Assembly: GCF_010092985.1 (NCBI RefSeq)
Contig: NZ_CP048106.1
Coordinates: 2,418,001 to 2,482,000, forward strand
Direction of reading: 5' to 3'
Length of the DNA stretch: 64,000 bases
Origin: Pontibacter pudoricolor
GTDB lineage: Bacteria > Bacteroidota > Bacteroidia > Cytophagales > Hymenobacteraceae
Part shown: positions 34,790 through 43,565 of the stretch, in pieces
How positions within the stretch are numbered: the first letter of the stretch is position 1
Layout of the letters: every line of letters starts with the position of its first letter
Translations under genes and position numbers: made by a program
Notes under the pieces: model-generated
Seen by the model: the letters and a program-made list of their open reading frames with translations, nothing else
What the model was told of the DNA's origin: nothing
Databases searched by the model: none

Positions 34790-36469
34790 TTACAGTGAAA
34801 GCAACTCCTTTGCACTTTGATATGCATTGGCGCTCGGGTTTGCACCGGCTATCATGTGGGCGATCTCGTTCACACGCTCCTCTTCGTTCAGCTGCTTAAT
34901 GCGGCTTATCGTTCTGTCTTCGCGGTCTTCTTTGTAAACAAAGTAGTGGTAATCGCCTTGCGCGGCAATTTGCGGCAAGTGCGAAATGGCGATGATCTGG
35001 TGTTTCTGAGCCATTTGCTGCATCATGCGCCCAACTTTTACAGCCACTTCACCTGATATACCTGTATCAATTTCATCGAAAACTATAGTTGGCAAGGCAG
35101 TTTTATCGGCCAGCATATACTTCACGCTCAGCATTAACCTGGAGAATTCACCACCTGAGGCAGCTTTAACCAGCGTTTGTGGCTGCGCTCCTTTGTTGGC
35201 ACTGAACAGAATACTGATCTCATCGGTACCGGTGGCAGTTGGCTGCGCTTCTTTGTGCTGAATAACAATGCGCGCATTCGGCATGCCCAGATCAGCTACC
35301 AGGTTATGTAGTTCCTGCTCAAACTTGGCAAAGGATGACTGTCTTCTGTCAGATAACTCTTTCGCTTTTTTCAGAACATCCTGGTACGCAGCGTCCATTT
35401 CCTTTTTGGTTTTGGCGATGGCGTTATCCAGGTTCAGTACATTCCCAACTTTGGTTGCCAGCTCATCCTGAATAGCTAACAACTCAGCTATAGTTTGTAC
35501 CTGGTGCTTGCGCTGCAAGGTATAGATCATGTTCAGGCGCTCCTGTACTTCCAGGGTGCGTTGCGGGTCGGCTTCGGTTCTGCGCTCGGCATCTTCCAGT
35601 TCACCAGCAATATCGTTCAGCTCAATCAGGGCACTTTCGGCGCGGGTACGCAGCTCATCATACTTTGACGAGAACTGCGAAAGCTGACCAATTAAATAAG
35701 CTGTATCTTTTAAAGCAGAGGTAATATTAAAGTCAGATTCTGTGAGGCTTTGCACAGCCTGCGTCAGTTTCAGTTTAATATCCTCGGCATTTTCCAGTTG
35801 CTTCAGTTCTTCTTCCAGGGTTTCCTGCTCGTCTGCTTCCAGTTTTGCTTCATCAAATTCATTCAGCAAAAATGTATTGTAATCGAGCTCTTTCTGAGAC
35901 TGTGCCAATTGGTCTTCCAGCTTTTTGTACTCCGATTCCAGCTTTTTATAGCCTCGGTATGTTTCGCTGTAAGCTTTTAGGTACGATAGGTTGCCGGCGT
36001 AAATATCCAGCGAGGTATTGCCGGCATAAATATCCAGTATGTTCAACTGATAGCTGGTATCACCTAACTGCAACGTATCGTGCTGCGAGTGCACGTCCAT
36101 CAGATTCTCCCCAATTTTGCGGATCACATCCAAGGTAACAGGTGTGTCGTTTACAAAAGCACGGCTCTTACCACTAGGGCTTATCTCGCGGCGCAGGATG
36201 CAGGTGTTGTCAAAATCGAGGTCTTCGGCAGAAAAAACTTCCTGCAGGTTGTACTGCGAGATGTCGAAAACACCTTCGATTACACATTTCTGTTCCTGGT
36301 TAAAGAGCAGTTTGGTATCGGCGCGATTACCCAGCAACAGGCCAATAGCTCCCAGCATAATGGATTTACCTGCGCCGGTCTCGCCGGTAATAATGTTCAG
36401 CACCGGCGACGGATGCATTTCCAACTGCTCAATTAAGGCGTAATTTTTTATTCTAAGGTCTATCAGCAT
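34790..36469 (-). CDS. recN: DNA repair ATPase RecN
   Basis: The 559-residue SMC-like protein takes part in repair of double-strand breaks. It has the N-terminal Walker A (ITGETGAGKSIMLGAIGLLL) and a Q-loop region (DVHSQHDTLQLGD). A long coiled coil rich in Glu/Leu follows (about 160-370). The C-terminal ABC half has the signature AASGGEFSRLMLSVK, Walker B (PTIVFDEIDTGISGEVA) and the His switch in IAISHLPQIAAQGD. It starts three bases after the stop of the Sm-like gene, indicating a shared transcript with bamD, rpoZ, coaBC and porD. Confidence 0.96.
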   Translation of the reverse strand: MLIDLRIKNYALIEQLEMHPSPVLNIITGETGAGKSIMLGAIGLLLGNRADTKLLFNQEQKCVIEGVFDISQYNLQEVFSAEDLDFDNTCILRREISPSGKSRAFVNDTPVTLDVIRKIGENLMDVHSQHDTLQLGDTSYQLNILDIYAGNTSLDIYAGNLSYLKAYSETYRGYKKLESEYKKLEDQLAQSQKELDYNTFLLNEFDEAKLEADEQETLEEELKQLENAEDIKLKLTQAVQSLTESDFNITSALKDTAYLIGQLSQFSSKYDELRTRAESALIELNDIAGELEDAERRTEADPQRTLEVQERLNMIYTLQRKHQVQTIAELLAIQDELATKVGNVLNLDNAIAKTKKEMDAAYQDVLKKAKELSDRRQSSFAKFEQELHNLVADLGMPNARIVIQHKEAQPTATGTDEISILFSANKGAQPQTLVKAASGGEFSRLMLSVKYMLADKTALPTIVFDEIDTGISGEVAVKVGRMMQQMAQKHQIIAISHLPQIAAQGDYHYFVYKEDREDRTISRIKQLNEEERVNEIAHMIAGANPSANAYQSAKELLSL

Positions 36470-36472
36470 ACA

Positions 36473-36703
36473 CTAAAAGGCCGCTTCTAAGTCGTAAATA
36501 ATTTCTTGAATCTGCTCTGTGGGCAACACATGTTTACTTCTGCGCATATCCAGTACGGTAATGTTTTCAGGAGAAATCTGCAAAAGCTTACCGGCCAGTA
36601 CTACCCTGCTTCGCAACACTACCTGCACTGCCGGTCGTTCCAACAGTTCTGAAGTATGTTGTTGCAGCTTGGTTCCGGAAATACGAATCTGGCGTTTGCC
36701 CAT
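36473..36703 (-). CDS. Small Sm-like hypothetical protein in the bamD-recN gene run
   Basis: The 76-residue basic protein has no signal or membrane segment. Residues about 24-72 (RPAVQVVLRSRVVLAGKLLQ, then ISPENITVLDMRR, then HVLPTEQIQEIIYD) show alternating hydrophobic strands. They follow the order of an Sm/LSm-type small barrel, where a G-K-L bend and a late I-x-x-I strand are typical. This resemblance is by eye only. It lies between porD and recN and its stop is three bases from the recN start. Function unknown; RNA or DNA binding is possible. Confidence 0.65.
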   Translation of the reverse strand: MGKRQIRISGTKLQQHTSELLERPAVQVVLRSRVVLAGKLLQISPENITVLDMRRSKHVLPTEQIQEIIYDLEAAF

Positions 36704-36830
36704 GTAGTATAGTTGGCGAAACTATAGTTTATCGCCTCCGTGAAGATACGCGGTTTATCCGAGAATTAGAACATGTTTAAACTCATCTTTTGCGCTGCAA
36801 AAAACGAATACAAATATGTTTGTGATAAAG

Positions 36831-37736
36831 TTAGCGCTTGAGTAATTGGTCGTATTTGGAGCGGTTGGTCGGGTCAGTTTCGGTGAGCAAGGTGTAGGCT
36901 GCCTGCTTATCGGCTGGGGCGGCATTCTTAAACATATTCAGCAATTCGTCTGACTTGGCCTCGAAGAACGAACGAACTATAGCTGCACCCGGTTTCTGCT
37001 TATTCAGCTTGTTTACTTCCTGCAGCACTTCAAGCACTGTTTTGCGCGCTTTTTCCGGGTTTTCAGCCATCATATCCAGCCCTTGTCGGTGCATTTTGTA
37101 AATGCCTTCTCTAAAACCTGTAAACTGCGGATCCTGCAGGTTATCGATGATCCAGTAGCGGTTACGATTGCTGTCGAATGCTTTCCAGCCCGGGTAGTTG
37201 GCACCCTGCGACGCAGCCAGGTTCACGACGCTTCTTGCTTTATCGAATGCCTGACCGCCCCCCATTTTACCAAAGCTGTCATTGTCCATACCGATGATCA
37301 GGTAGGCATAAAAAGCGAGCATCGATGTCAGGTTAGAACTATAGTTGTTATCGGCGTATTGCAGCAACTGGGCATTGTTATACTCAAACATCCAGTCCTT
37401 ATCTATAAAAGTAAACAGCGTGGATTCGTAGCCAGTCCCATACGCCGGCCTTACCGACACTACCTGCACATTGGCCCTGAACATACCTATCTGCGGCATT
37501 TCTGTCAGGTTGATAAGCAGGCGACACTTAATGCGTTCTTCAGCTCCGTAGGATTGGTTTCCCCAGCGCTGCGTATTCATCAGCTCTTCAATGCGTGTCT
37601 GCATTTCGGTAAACAGCTGCTTGTCCGTAGACTGTATCTGGTCGCTGTTTACGACTACATCGCACAGCAATTCCTGGGCTTTCGCGCCAAGCGTAGCTAT
37701 CGTTAGCAGCACCAGCAAAAGTAGTTTCTTAGCCAT
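36831..37736 (-). CDS. porD: Type IX secretion protein PorD / DUF4835 family
   Basis: From the ATG at 37736 the protein has 301 residues with a signal peptide (MAKKLLLLVLLTIATLGAKAQ). The mature part begins ELLCDVVVNSDQIQSTDK and contains NTQRWGNQSYGAEERIKCRL, then a segment LLQYADNNYSSNLTSMLAFY, typical of DUF4835. In Bacteroidota this family is named PorD from its link to gliding and type IX secretion; its exact part is not settled. The start overlaps the coaB stop (ATGGCTAAG) by eight bases. It is thus translationally coupled. The presence of a T9SS substrate in the same window fits. Confidence 0.85.
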   Translation of the reverse strand: MAKKLLLLVLLTIATLGAKAQELLCDVVVNSDQIQSTDKQLFTEMQTRIEELMNTQRWGNQSYGAEERIKCRLLINLTEMPQIGMFRANVQVVSVRPAYGTGYESTLFTFIDKDWMFEYNNAQLLQYADNNYSSNLTSMLAFYAYLIIGMDNDSFGKMGGGQAFDKARSVVNLAASQGANYPGWKAFDSNRNRYWIIDNLQDPQFTGFREGIYKMHRQGLDMMAENPEKARKTVLEVLQEVNKLNKQKPGAAIVRSFFEAKSDELLNMFKNAAPADKQAAYTLLTETDPTNRSKYDQLLKR

Positions 37737-38397
37737 GTAGTCTTTCCCAAACAAGGTTTACAAGATCCTGTGCCACTTCAGTTTTGTGCTTTAATTCAAA
37801 AGCGGTGGTTTTGCCAGGTTCTATAATGGTAATTTTATTCGTATCGTGTTTAAACCCGGCGCCTTCATCGCGCAGCGAGTTCAGCACGATCATATCCAGG
37901 TTCTTTTTCTTTAGCTTTTCGGCAGCGTTGGCACTTTCGTTATCGGTTTCCAGGGCAAACCCTACAGAGAATTGCCCCGGCTTTTTCTGTTTGCCTACGG
38001 TTGCTGCTATATCAACGTTCTTAACAAGCTCTATCGTGAGTTCGTTGCCTGCTTTCTTTATTTTTTTATCGGCAACTACTTTCGGCTTGTAGTCTGCCAC
38101 GGCTGCAGCATAAATTATAATATCTGCTGCATCAGCATGGGCCAGCACGGCGGCATACATTTCATCAGCAGTAGTAACGGGTAATACAGTTATAGTTGGG
38201 GTATTGGTTTTCTGGTTGGTCGGGCCCGATACCAGGATCACATCAGCACCTTTAGCGGCAAATTCCTCGGCAATCGCAAAACCCATTTTGCCAGTTGAGT
38301 GATTCCCGATAAAGCGCACCGGGTCTATGGCTTCGTAGGTAGGGCCTGCGGTAAGCAGTACGGTCTTGCCTTTAAACGATCTTTCCTTCACGGGCAA
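37729..38397 (-). CDS. coaB: Phosphopantothenate--cysteine ligase part of CoaBC (frame-separated)
   Basis: The 222 residues are the CoaB half of CoaBC: KTVLLTAGPTYEAIDPVRFI at the start, then NHSTGKMGFAIAEEF, YAAAVADYKP and the dimer region. It joins cysteine to 4'-phosphopantothenate with CTP in coenzyme A synthesis. The only in-frame start is a TTG (38397) inside a T6 run, and the frame overlaps the coaC frame by 26 bases. In nearly all bacteria both halves form one polypeptide. Removing one T from the run (minus strand, 38392-38397) fuses them as LQNFLPVKERSFKGK. I therefore read coaB and coaC as one gene interrupted by a one-base insertion. Translational reinitiation or frameshifting remain possible. 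Confidence 0.88.
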   Translation of the reverse strand: MPVKERSFKGKTVLLTAGPTYEAIDPVRFIGNHSTGKMGFAIAEEFAAKGADVILVSGPTNQKTNTPTITVLPVTTADEMYAAVLAHADAADIIIYAAAVADYKPKVVADKKIKKAGNELTIELVKNVDIAATVGKQKKPGQFSVGFALETDNESANAAEKLKKKNLDMIVLNSLRDEGAGFKHDTNKITIIEPGKTTAFELKHKTEVAQDLVNLVWERLHG

Positions 38398-38932
38398 AAA
38401 AGTTCTGAAGTACTTCTATTATTTCCTCAGGTTCCGCTAATCTCCCCTGTCCTATCAGTCCGCTTGCCAGTTCGCCGTAGCCAGCTTCTATAATATAGTT
38501 GCCATAGCCGCGCAGCTTCGTAAAGTTACTTTGCACAGCCGGGTGCTGATACATATCCAGGTCCATAGCAGGAGCCACAAACACCGGACAGCGTGCCGAT
38601 AAGTAGGTGGCTGAAAGCAGGTTATCGCAAAAGCCATTGGCAAATTTGGCTACCGTGTTGGCACTGGCCGGGGCTACAACTATAGCATCGGCCCATAGGC
38701 CAAGTTCCACGTGGTTGTTCCAGAGGCCACCTTCGTCTTTTACAAAATGGGTGAGCACGGGCCGTTTAGAAAGTGTGGCCAGTGTGAGCGGGGTTATAAA
38801 CTCAGAAGCAGAAGTGGTCAGGATAACCTGTACTTCTGCTTCTGCTTTTACGAGTTGGCGAACCAGCAAAGCTGCTTTATACGCAGCAATACTTCCGCAA
38901 ACTCCCAGTATTATTTTCTTATGCCGGAGCAT
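38372..38932 (-). CDS. coaC: Phosphopantothenoylcysteine decarboxylase part of CoaBC (frame-separated)
   Basis: The 186 residues form the flavoprotein half of CoaBC, which decarboxylates phosphopantothenoylcysteine to phosphopantetheine using FMN. It has the N-terminal ILGVCGSIAAYKA, the active-site His region NHVELGLWADAIVVAPASAN (PASANT) and the substrate clamp motif APAMDLDMYQHPA. The frame ends with ARGIV-like residues (FFAREGKIV) immediately after the T6 run where the coaB frame begins. It starts ten bases after the rpoZ stop and belongs to the bamD-rpoZ-coaBC-porD run. Confidence 0.9.
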   Translation of the reverse strand: MLRHKKIILGVCGSIAAYKAALLVRQLVKAEAEVQVILTTSASEFITPLTLATLSKRPVLTHFVKDEGGLWNNHVELGLWADAIVVAPASANTVAKFANGFCDNLLSATYLSARCPVFVAPAMDLDMYQHPAVQSNFTKLRGYGNYIIEAGYGELASGLIGQGRLAEPEEIIEVLQNFFAREGKIV

Positions 38933-38941
38933 GGGCCGCTA

Positions 38942-39271
38942 TTACAGCGTTTCTTCTGTAGCTTCGTCTTCTTCCGGGTTACGCAGGTATACTTTACCTT
39001 CCAGAAACTCCTCAATAGCAAGGCTGGTTGGCTTTGGCATACGCTCATAATATTTAGAGATCTCTATCTGCTCACGGTTCTCGAACACTTCTTCCAGGTT
39101 ATCTACAGTTGTAGCAAACTCGGCAAGCTTAGAGTTCAACTCCTCTTTCAGCTTCACAGATATCTGGTTAGCTCTTTTAGAGATAACTGACACAGACATG
39201 TATACGTTACCGGTCTGCTCTGCAAAGTCGGCCATGTTGCGTGTTACGATTGATGATGGAACTGATGCCAT
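38942..39271 (-). CDS. rpoZ: DNA-directed RNA polymerase omega subunit
   Basis: From the ATG at 39271 the protein has 109 residues. The core ITRNM-like start (SSIVTRNMADFAEQTGNVYM) and VSVISKRANQISVKLKEELN carry the conserved ANQI motif of omega subunits. The C-terminal part (YYERMPKPTSLAIEEFLEGK) is the usual Bacteroidota extension with an acidic end. An in-frame start 126 bases upstream lies inside bamD and is rejected. Omega helps assemble RNA polymerase and in other bacteria mediates the ppGpp response. The gap to bamD is ten bases. Confidence 0.9.
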   Translation of the reverse strand: MASVPSSIVTRNMADFAEQTGNVYMSVSVISKRANQISVKLKEELNSKLAEFATTVDNLEEVFENREQIEISKYYERMPKPTSLAIEEFLEGKVYLRNPEEDEATEETL

Positions 39272-39281
39272 ATGTATATAC

Positions 39282-40112
39282 TTAAGAATTTGCTTGGGTT
39301 GATTTTTCTGACTTGATTCTTTCGAGCTCTGCCAGTGTGTTATCATAAAACTGATTGGCACTACGCATAAACTCACTTTCAGGATACTGGTCTGCAAAGC
39401 TCTGGTAAAAATCTACTACTTCGTAGTAACGCTCTTCCTGCTTTGACGGCACACTCTCCTTTGCGTACTCGTACTGCGACTCTATCTTCATATACGCCGC
39501 TTCTTCAGCATAAGGCGAAGACGGATATTCTTTAATGAAGTTATCAAGCGCCACTACTGCTGCTTTATAGTAGCGGATCTTATAATATAGTTTCGCGCTG
39601 TCGAATGCTTTCCTGTCTAATTTAATGCTCAGATTTTCCAGTATCTGGTTTGCCTCTTCGGTGTATTCACTCTCCGGGTAGCGGATCATAAATTCCTGCA
39701 CTGACTCCATAGCAATTAATGTGCTTGCCTGGTCCTGCTCGTAGTCCGGCGACTGGTTATACGATGACTTTACCTGCATGAACATGGCCTTTTCAGCTTT
39801 CGGGCTACGCGGGTAAGTTGTATAGAAGTTACGGAAATATGTTTCGCTAAGCAGGTAGTTGCCTAACTCAAAGTTGGAGCTTGCCTGGTAAAACAAGGCA
39901 TCTTCGGCCTGTTCGGTACCTGTCAGTAAAGGGGCAACAGCATCCAGCAACTCACTTGCACGGTAGTAATCGCCTTTTTCGTAATATTTTACAGCGGCGG
40001 CATACTTTTGCTGTACATCGTTGCTTTTCAGTAGCTTCTGATAATTACTACAGCTGGCAGCCGTAAGCAACAGGGCCAAAAGCACAACGATATGGGAAAG
40101 TCTTTTCTTCAT
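39282..40112 (-). CDS. bamD: Outer-membrane protein assembly factor BamD
   Basis: The 276-residue lipoprotein has the signal MKKRLSHIVVLLALLLTAAS followed by the lipidated Cys21. Five tetratricopeptide-like helices pairs follow, starting YAAAVKYYEKGDYYRASELL and ending QSFADQYPESEFMRSANQFY. BamD is the essential partner of BamA in folding beta-barrel proteins into the outer membrane. Length is slightly longer than the E. coli protein (245). It heads the run of genes to rpoZ, coaBC and porD. The 118-base gap to the OstA-like gene upstream may hold its promoter. Confidence 0.93.
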   Translation of the reverse strand: MKKRLSHIVVLLALLLTAASCSNYQKLLKSNDVQQKYAAAVKYYEKGDYYRASELLDAVAPLLTGTEQAEDALFYQASSNFELGNYLLSETYFRNFYTTYPRSPKAEKAMFMQVKSSYNQSPDYEQDQASTLIAMESVQEFMIRYPESEYTEEANQILENLSIKLDRKAFDSAKLYYKIRYYKAAVVALDNFIKEYPSSPYAEEAAYMKIESQYEYAKESVPSKQEERYYEVVDFYQSFADQYPESEFMRSANQFYDNTLAELERIKSEKSTQANS

Positions 40113-40230
40113 GAACGGGCAAAATTATACAATATCCATATGATTTACAACTATGAATCGGGCCAACTTAAATAAACCTGCATCAGGTTGGATATAGTTT
40201 TTTCAAACCTCTGCTTAGTTTTGGTTCAGC

Positions 40231-41940
40231 TTATTTTTTAGCAGGCCTTTCGCGTTTCTTTTGCTGTTTTGTCTGCTTTTTGGTTTTAGATTTACTTTTT
40301 GCTGCCGGCTTTGGAGCTACAGCTGCTCTTGGGGCAAATACCTGCGGCTTGGTTGGCCGCAATTCCTGGTACCAGGTAAAGCCTTCCAGTTGTTTTTCTG
40401 CATCGTTCAGCTCATGCGGTGGTATAAAACTGGCATCCGGATTTACCAGAAACGAGATTCTTTCCAGTTTATTTTCTGCAAACTTTAATACCATGTCACT
40501 GCAGATGGTTTTATTCATACCGGTAAGTGTCGTATCACCTTCCAGCGCAAAATAAATACTTTCTCCGTTTCCGTTCACATTAACACGTTTCAGGTCGCCG
40601 TCTGTAAAATACGCTACCATATTGCGCCCTTTCACCTGGTTATAGTTCTTCAGCGTGTCTTCGGAGGCCATAAACGCATTGCTGTACATGTACATGCGAT
40701 CGATGGTCTTGTTGCGGAGGTAAATATGAATGGTGTCCGAAACCAACTGGTTGTTTTCGCTCCAGAGCACCGGCTTCACGTTCATATGCATCACTGAGTC
40801 GGTACGGTTAAAGCTCAGCGAGTCGCATTTACCCTGCAGGTCATTCTTAAATATCTTTACATTATTATAGGCGAACAGCATACTTTTTGTACCCGGCCCC
40901 TGCGCTTCCTTAGATATCAGCGAATCAGCAGAAAGGTATAAGGTATCGTTTTTCATGATGCTCTCCATCACCGGGCTACCCGAAACTTTTGCCACACCAC
41001 GGTCGCGCCAGTAGCGCCCTACCTGGCCCCGTATCGTAACATCATCTTTCAGCGACCTCAGCGAGACATTTTTCCGGGCTATTCCATATCCTGTGTTCTG
41101 GTCATAGTATAGTTCGTCGCCGCCTAACCTGTACTCAGGGGTAAGAATGTAAGCGTTTTTACCGAAGTTAGAGACCTTGGTAAGCGTGTTATAGTTACCT
41201 TCTTCGGCATACAAATCTCCGCGTTGCCCTTTAATTACCGTCGGCCCGAGAAAGTACACGATCTTACTATGGGTGTTGTAGCGCATGTTCTCGGCAGTAA
41301 TCTTATAGTCTGCGGTAGTAACTTTAACGTTCTGCTGAAAGGTAAATTCTTTGGTGTTGGTGTTATAAGAGCCACGGCGGCTTTCCAGTCGGTTCTCCGG
41401 GTCTATAATAATACCGCCTTCGGTATAGACAGCCGTTTTGGTATTCAGGTTATAGTCCAGGCTTGGCGTGGTAAGGTTCATGCGTGGGTCCTGCATCACA
41501 ACGTTACCCGTCATTTGGGCAGTGCGTTTTGTGCCATCATAGGTGGCATGGTCACCGGTTATGGTCAGGGTATCGCCCTGCGTAATACGCACATTGCTAA
41601 AAGCTTCCAGCACCTGTGTGTTTCCACCGTACTGGTATACTGAGTCGGCAGACAAGTAAGTATCGCGTTGCTTAAAGCGTACATTCCCGATCAGTTTGTC
41701 TACCCGGCGCCCGTTTATTAAGGTTCCGACAAGGTTATCAGCTCCTATCAGCTCCACCTTGCCATTCTGCTGCTGATTTGCAGGCTGCTGGCGTGCGGGA
41801 GTTTGCTGTTGCCTTACCGGTTGCTGCTTTACCGGCGGTTGTTTTGGTGTCCCCGGTGCACGCTTCAGCGGCTGTTGCCCGAAAACTGTCAGCGCCAGGA
41901 AGGTAAAGACAATAGAAAACAGTAATTTTGTGTACTTCAT
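40231..41940 (-). CDS. OstA/LptA-like periplasmic protein
   Basis: The 569-residue protein has a signal peptide (MKYTKLLFSIVFTFLALTVF, cleavage after GQ) and a Gln/Pro-rich linker (about 25-58). A long beta-jellyroll follows made of OstA repeats (KLIGNVRFKQRDTYLSADSV, RTAQMTGNVVMQDPRMNLTT, TVIKGQRGDLYAEEGNYN). The Lys-rich end is positively charged. This OstA_2-type architecture is a Bacteroidota relative of LptA/LptD N-terminal domains that bridge LPS across the periplasm. No beta-barrel follows, so it is not full LptD. It is the most upstream gene of the minus-strand run. Confidence 0.88.
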   Translation of the reverse strand: MKYTKLLFSIVFTFLALTVFGQQPLKRAPGTPKQPPVKQQPVRQQQTPARQQPANQQQNGKVELIGADNLVGTLINGRRVDKLIGNVRFKQRDTYLSADSVYQYGGNTQVLEAFSNVRITQGDTLTITGDHATYDGTKRTAQMTGNVVMQDPRMNLTTPSLDYNLNTKTAVYTEGGIIIDPENRLESRRGSYNTNTKEFTFQQNVKVTTADYKITAENMRYNTHSKIVYFLGPTVIKGQRGDLYAEEGNYNTLTKVSNFGKNAYILTPEYRLGGDELYYDQNTGYGIARKNVSLRSLKDDVTIRGQVGRYWRDRGVAKVSGSPVMESIMKNDTLYLSADSLISKEAQGPGTKSMLFAYNNVKIFKNDLQGKCDSLSFNRTDSVMHMNVKPVLWSENNQLVSDTIHIYLRNKTIDRMYMYSNAFMASEDTLKNYNQVKGRNMVAYFTDGDLKRVNVNGNGESIYFALEGDTTLTGMNKTICSDMVLKFAENKLERISFLVNPDASFIPPHELNDAEKQLEGFTWYQELRPTKPQVFAPRAAVAPKPAAKSKSKTKKQTKQQKKRERPAKK

Positions 41941-41943
41941 TTA

Positions 41944-42025
41944 ATTCCTTGACAAAGGATTAAGGACGTTTTGACAAAGGACCTTTTCTTTTGTCCATAG
42001 TCTAACAGTCTTTTGTCTATTTTAT
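41944..42025. repeat. GACAAAGGA / TCTTTTGTC inverted-repeat spacer before tilS
   Basis: The divergent spacer holds TTGACAAAGGATTAAGGACG, then TTGACAAAGGACC and two or three TCTTTTGTC units in inverse orientation. A similar set lies just after tilS (43398-43485). The units can form hairpins but lack T-tails. Function unknown. Confidence 0.55.
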
Positions 42026-42061
42026 ACTTCAAAATTAGGAAAAATTTACCAGCCGCTGCTT

Positions 42062-43402
42062 ATGCTACAGAAAGTTTCAGGTTTTATACAATCTCATACG
42101 CTTTGCCAGCCAGAGAGTAGAATATTAGCAGCCGTAAGCGGCGGAATAGACTCTGTGGTACTCTGCGAAGTGTTGCACAAATTAAAATACGACTTTGCCA
42201 TAGCCCACTGTAATTTCGGGTTACGTGCCGAAGACGCAGAAGCAGACCAGGTATTCGTTAAAAAGCTGGCCAAGAAATACGACGTGCCTTTCTTTACCGA
42301 AAACTTTAACACGAAAGCTTTTGCAGAACAGGAAAAGCTTTCGATACAGATGGCCGCCCGCACGCTGCGTTACCAGTGGTTTGAGCAGGTGCGTCAGCAG
42401 GAAGGTTACGATTATATTGCCACCGCCCACCATAGCAACGATACAACCGAAACCATATTGCTGCACCTGACCAAAGGAACCGGCATTGCTGGCCTGCACG
42501 GCATTCCGCCTAAAAACGGCCACATCATCCGCCCGATGCTCTCGGTTACGAAAGACGATATTTTTGAGCTGGTAACGGAACGCAAACTTATCTGGCGCGA
42601 GGATGTCTCGAATGAAACGACCAAGTACCAGCGCAACAAGATCCGCCACGAGGTTATTCCTATCCTGAAGGAGATAAACCCGAGCCTGGAAGAAACCATG
42701 CAGCACACCGCTGAGCGTGTAAGCCATGCCGAAACTATAGTTGCTGCCTATATCGACAACCTGCGCGAGCAAAGTGTAAAAGAGGCCGAGAATGCCTGGT
42801 ATATTTCACTGGTTCCGCTACAGAACGCCACTGGTCTGCCGGTTGTGCTGCACGAACTACTCCGCCCGTTCAACTATAGTTATGGTGTTGTGCTGGAGTT
42901 AGTGGAGGCTTTAGAAGGTATTTCAGGGAAGCAATTCGATTCGCCGACGCATACGCTGGTAAAGGACCGCGACCAGCTGGTAATAACACCCCGCAACCTG
43001 AGCAGTTTCGGAAGTATACTTATAAATGAAGGCGACACCACTATAGATGCCGGTAATTTTACCTTTAACATTAAGTATGTAGATGCTGCCAACTATAAAC
43101 TGAACACCAAACCCTTTGTAGCGGCACTGGATGCGGAGCAACTCAGATTTCCGCTAAAGCTGCGTGGCTGGCAGGAAGGCGACTGGTTTGTGCCCCTGGG
43201 CATGAACGGCAAGAAAAAGATCAGCGATTTCCTGATAGACAAAAAAGTACCGGCCAACCTTAAATCCCAAACCCTAGTATTAGTATCCGACCAGTCTATA
43301 GCCTGGATCGTGAACCAGCGCCTGGATAACCGTTTTAAGGTAACTGACAAAACCGAAAAAGTGGTAGAGATCAGCCTGCAGGCAAAGCCTGCGAATTCCT
43401 GA
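42062..43402 (+). CDS. tilS: tRNA(Ile)-lysidine synthase
   Basis: The 446-residue protein attaches lysine to the wobble cytidine of tRNA-Ile(CAU), which lets it read AUA. It has the PP-loop ATP motif AAVSGGIDSVVLCEVL, the HCNFGLRAEDAEADQVFV block and the ATAHHSNDTTETILLHL motif. A TilS middle domain and the C-terminal domain (LKLRGWQEGDWFVPLGM, then KKISDFLIDKKV) follow. Length matches the family. The gene itself contains several CTATAG sites that create ATA codons. It is flanked by similar GACAAAGGA repeats on both sides. Confidence 0.95.
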   Translation: MLQKVSGFIQSHTLCQPESRILAAVSGGIDSVVLCEVLHKLKYDFAIAHCNFGLRAEDAEADQVFVKKLAKKYDVPFFTENFNTKAFAEQEKLSIQMAARTLRYQWFEQVRQQEGYDYIATAHHSNDTTETILLHLTKGTGIAGLHGIPPKNGHIIRPMLSVTKDDIFELVTERKLIWREDVSNETTKYQRNKIRHEVIPILKEINPSLEETMQHTAERVSHAETIVAAYIDNLREQSVKEAENAWYISLVPLQNATGLPVVLHELLRPFNYSYGVVLELVEALEGISGKQFDSPTHTLVKDRDQLVITPRNLSSFGSILINEGDTTIDAGNFTFNIKYVDAANYKLNTKPFVAALDAEQLRFPLKLRGWQEGDWFVPLGMNGKKKISDFLIDKKVPANLKSQTLVLVSDQSIAWIVNQRLDNRFKVTDKTEKVVEISLQAKPANS

Positions 43403-43485
43403 CGAAGGATACTTTGACAAAGGACAGTGGACTAATTGTCGGGATAAAATCTTTTGTCTTATGTCACCCAGTCTTTTGTCCGAAA
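43398..43485. repeat. GACAAAGGA / TCTTTTGTC spacer after tilS
   Basis: TTTGACAAAGGACAG (43411-43425) and inverse units ATCTTTTGTCTTA and GTCTTTTGTCC (43449-43482) match the spacer before tilS. No T-run terminator is evident. Confidence 0.5.
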
Positions 43486-43565
43486 ACCAAAGGTTTTAAT
43501 AATAGATTTTTCTAATTTTACCGGAAGTAACCGAATTCTCAAACTAACATAAAGTATATCCGATA

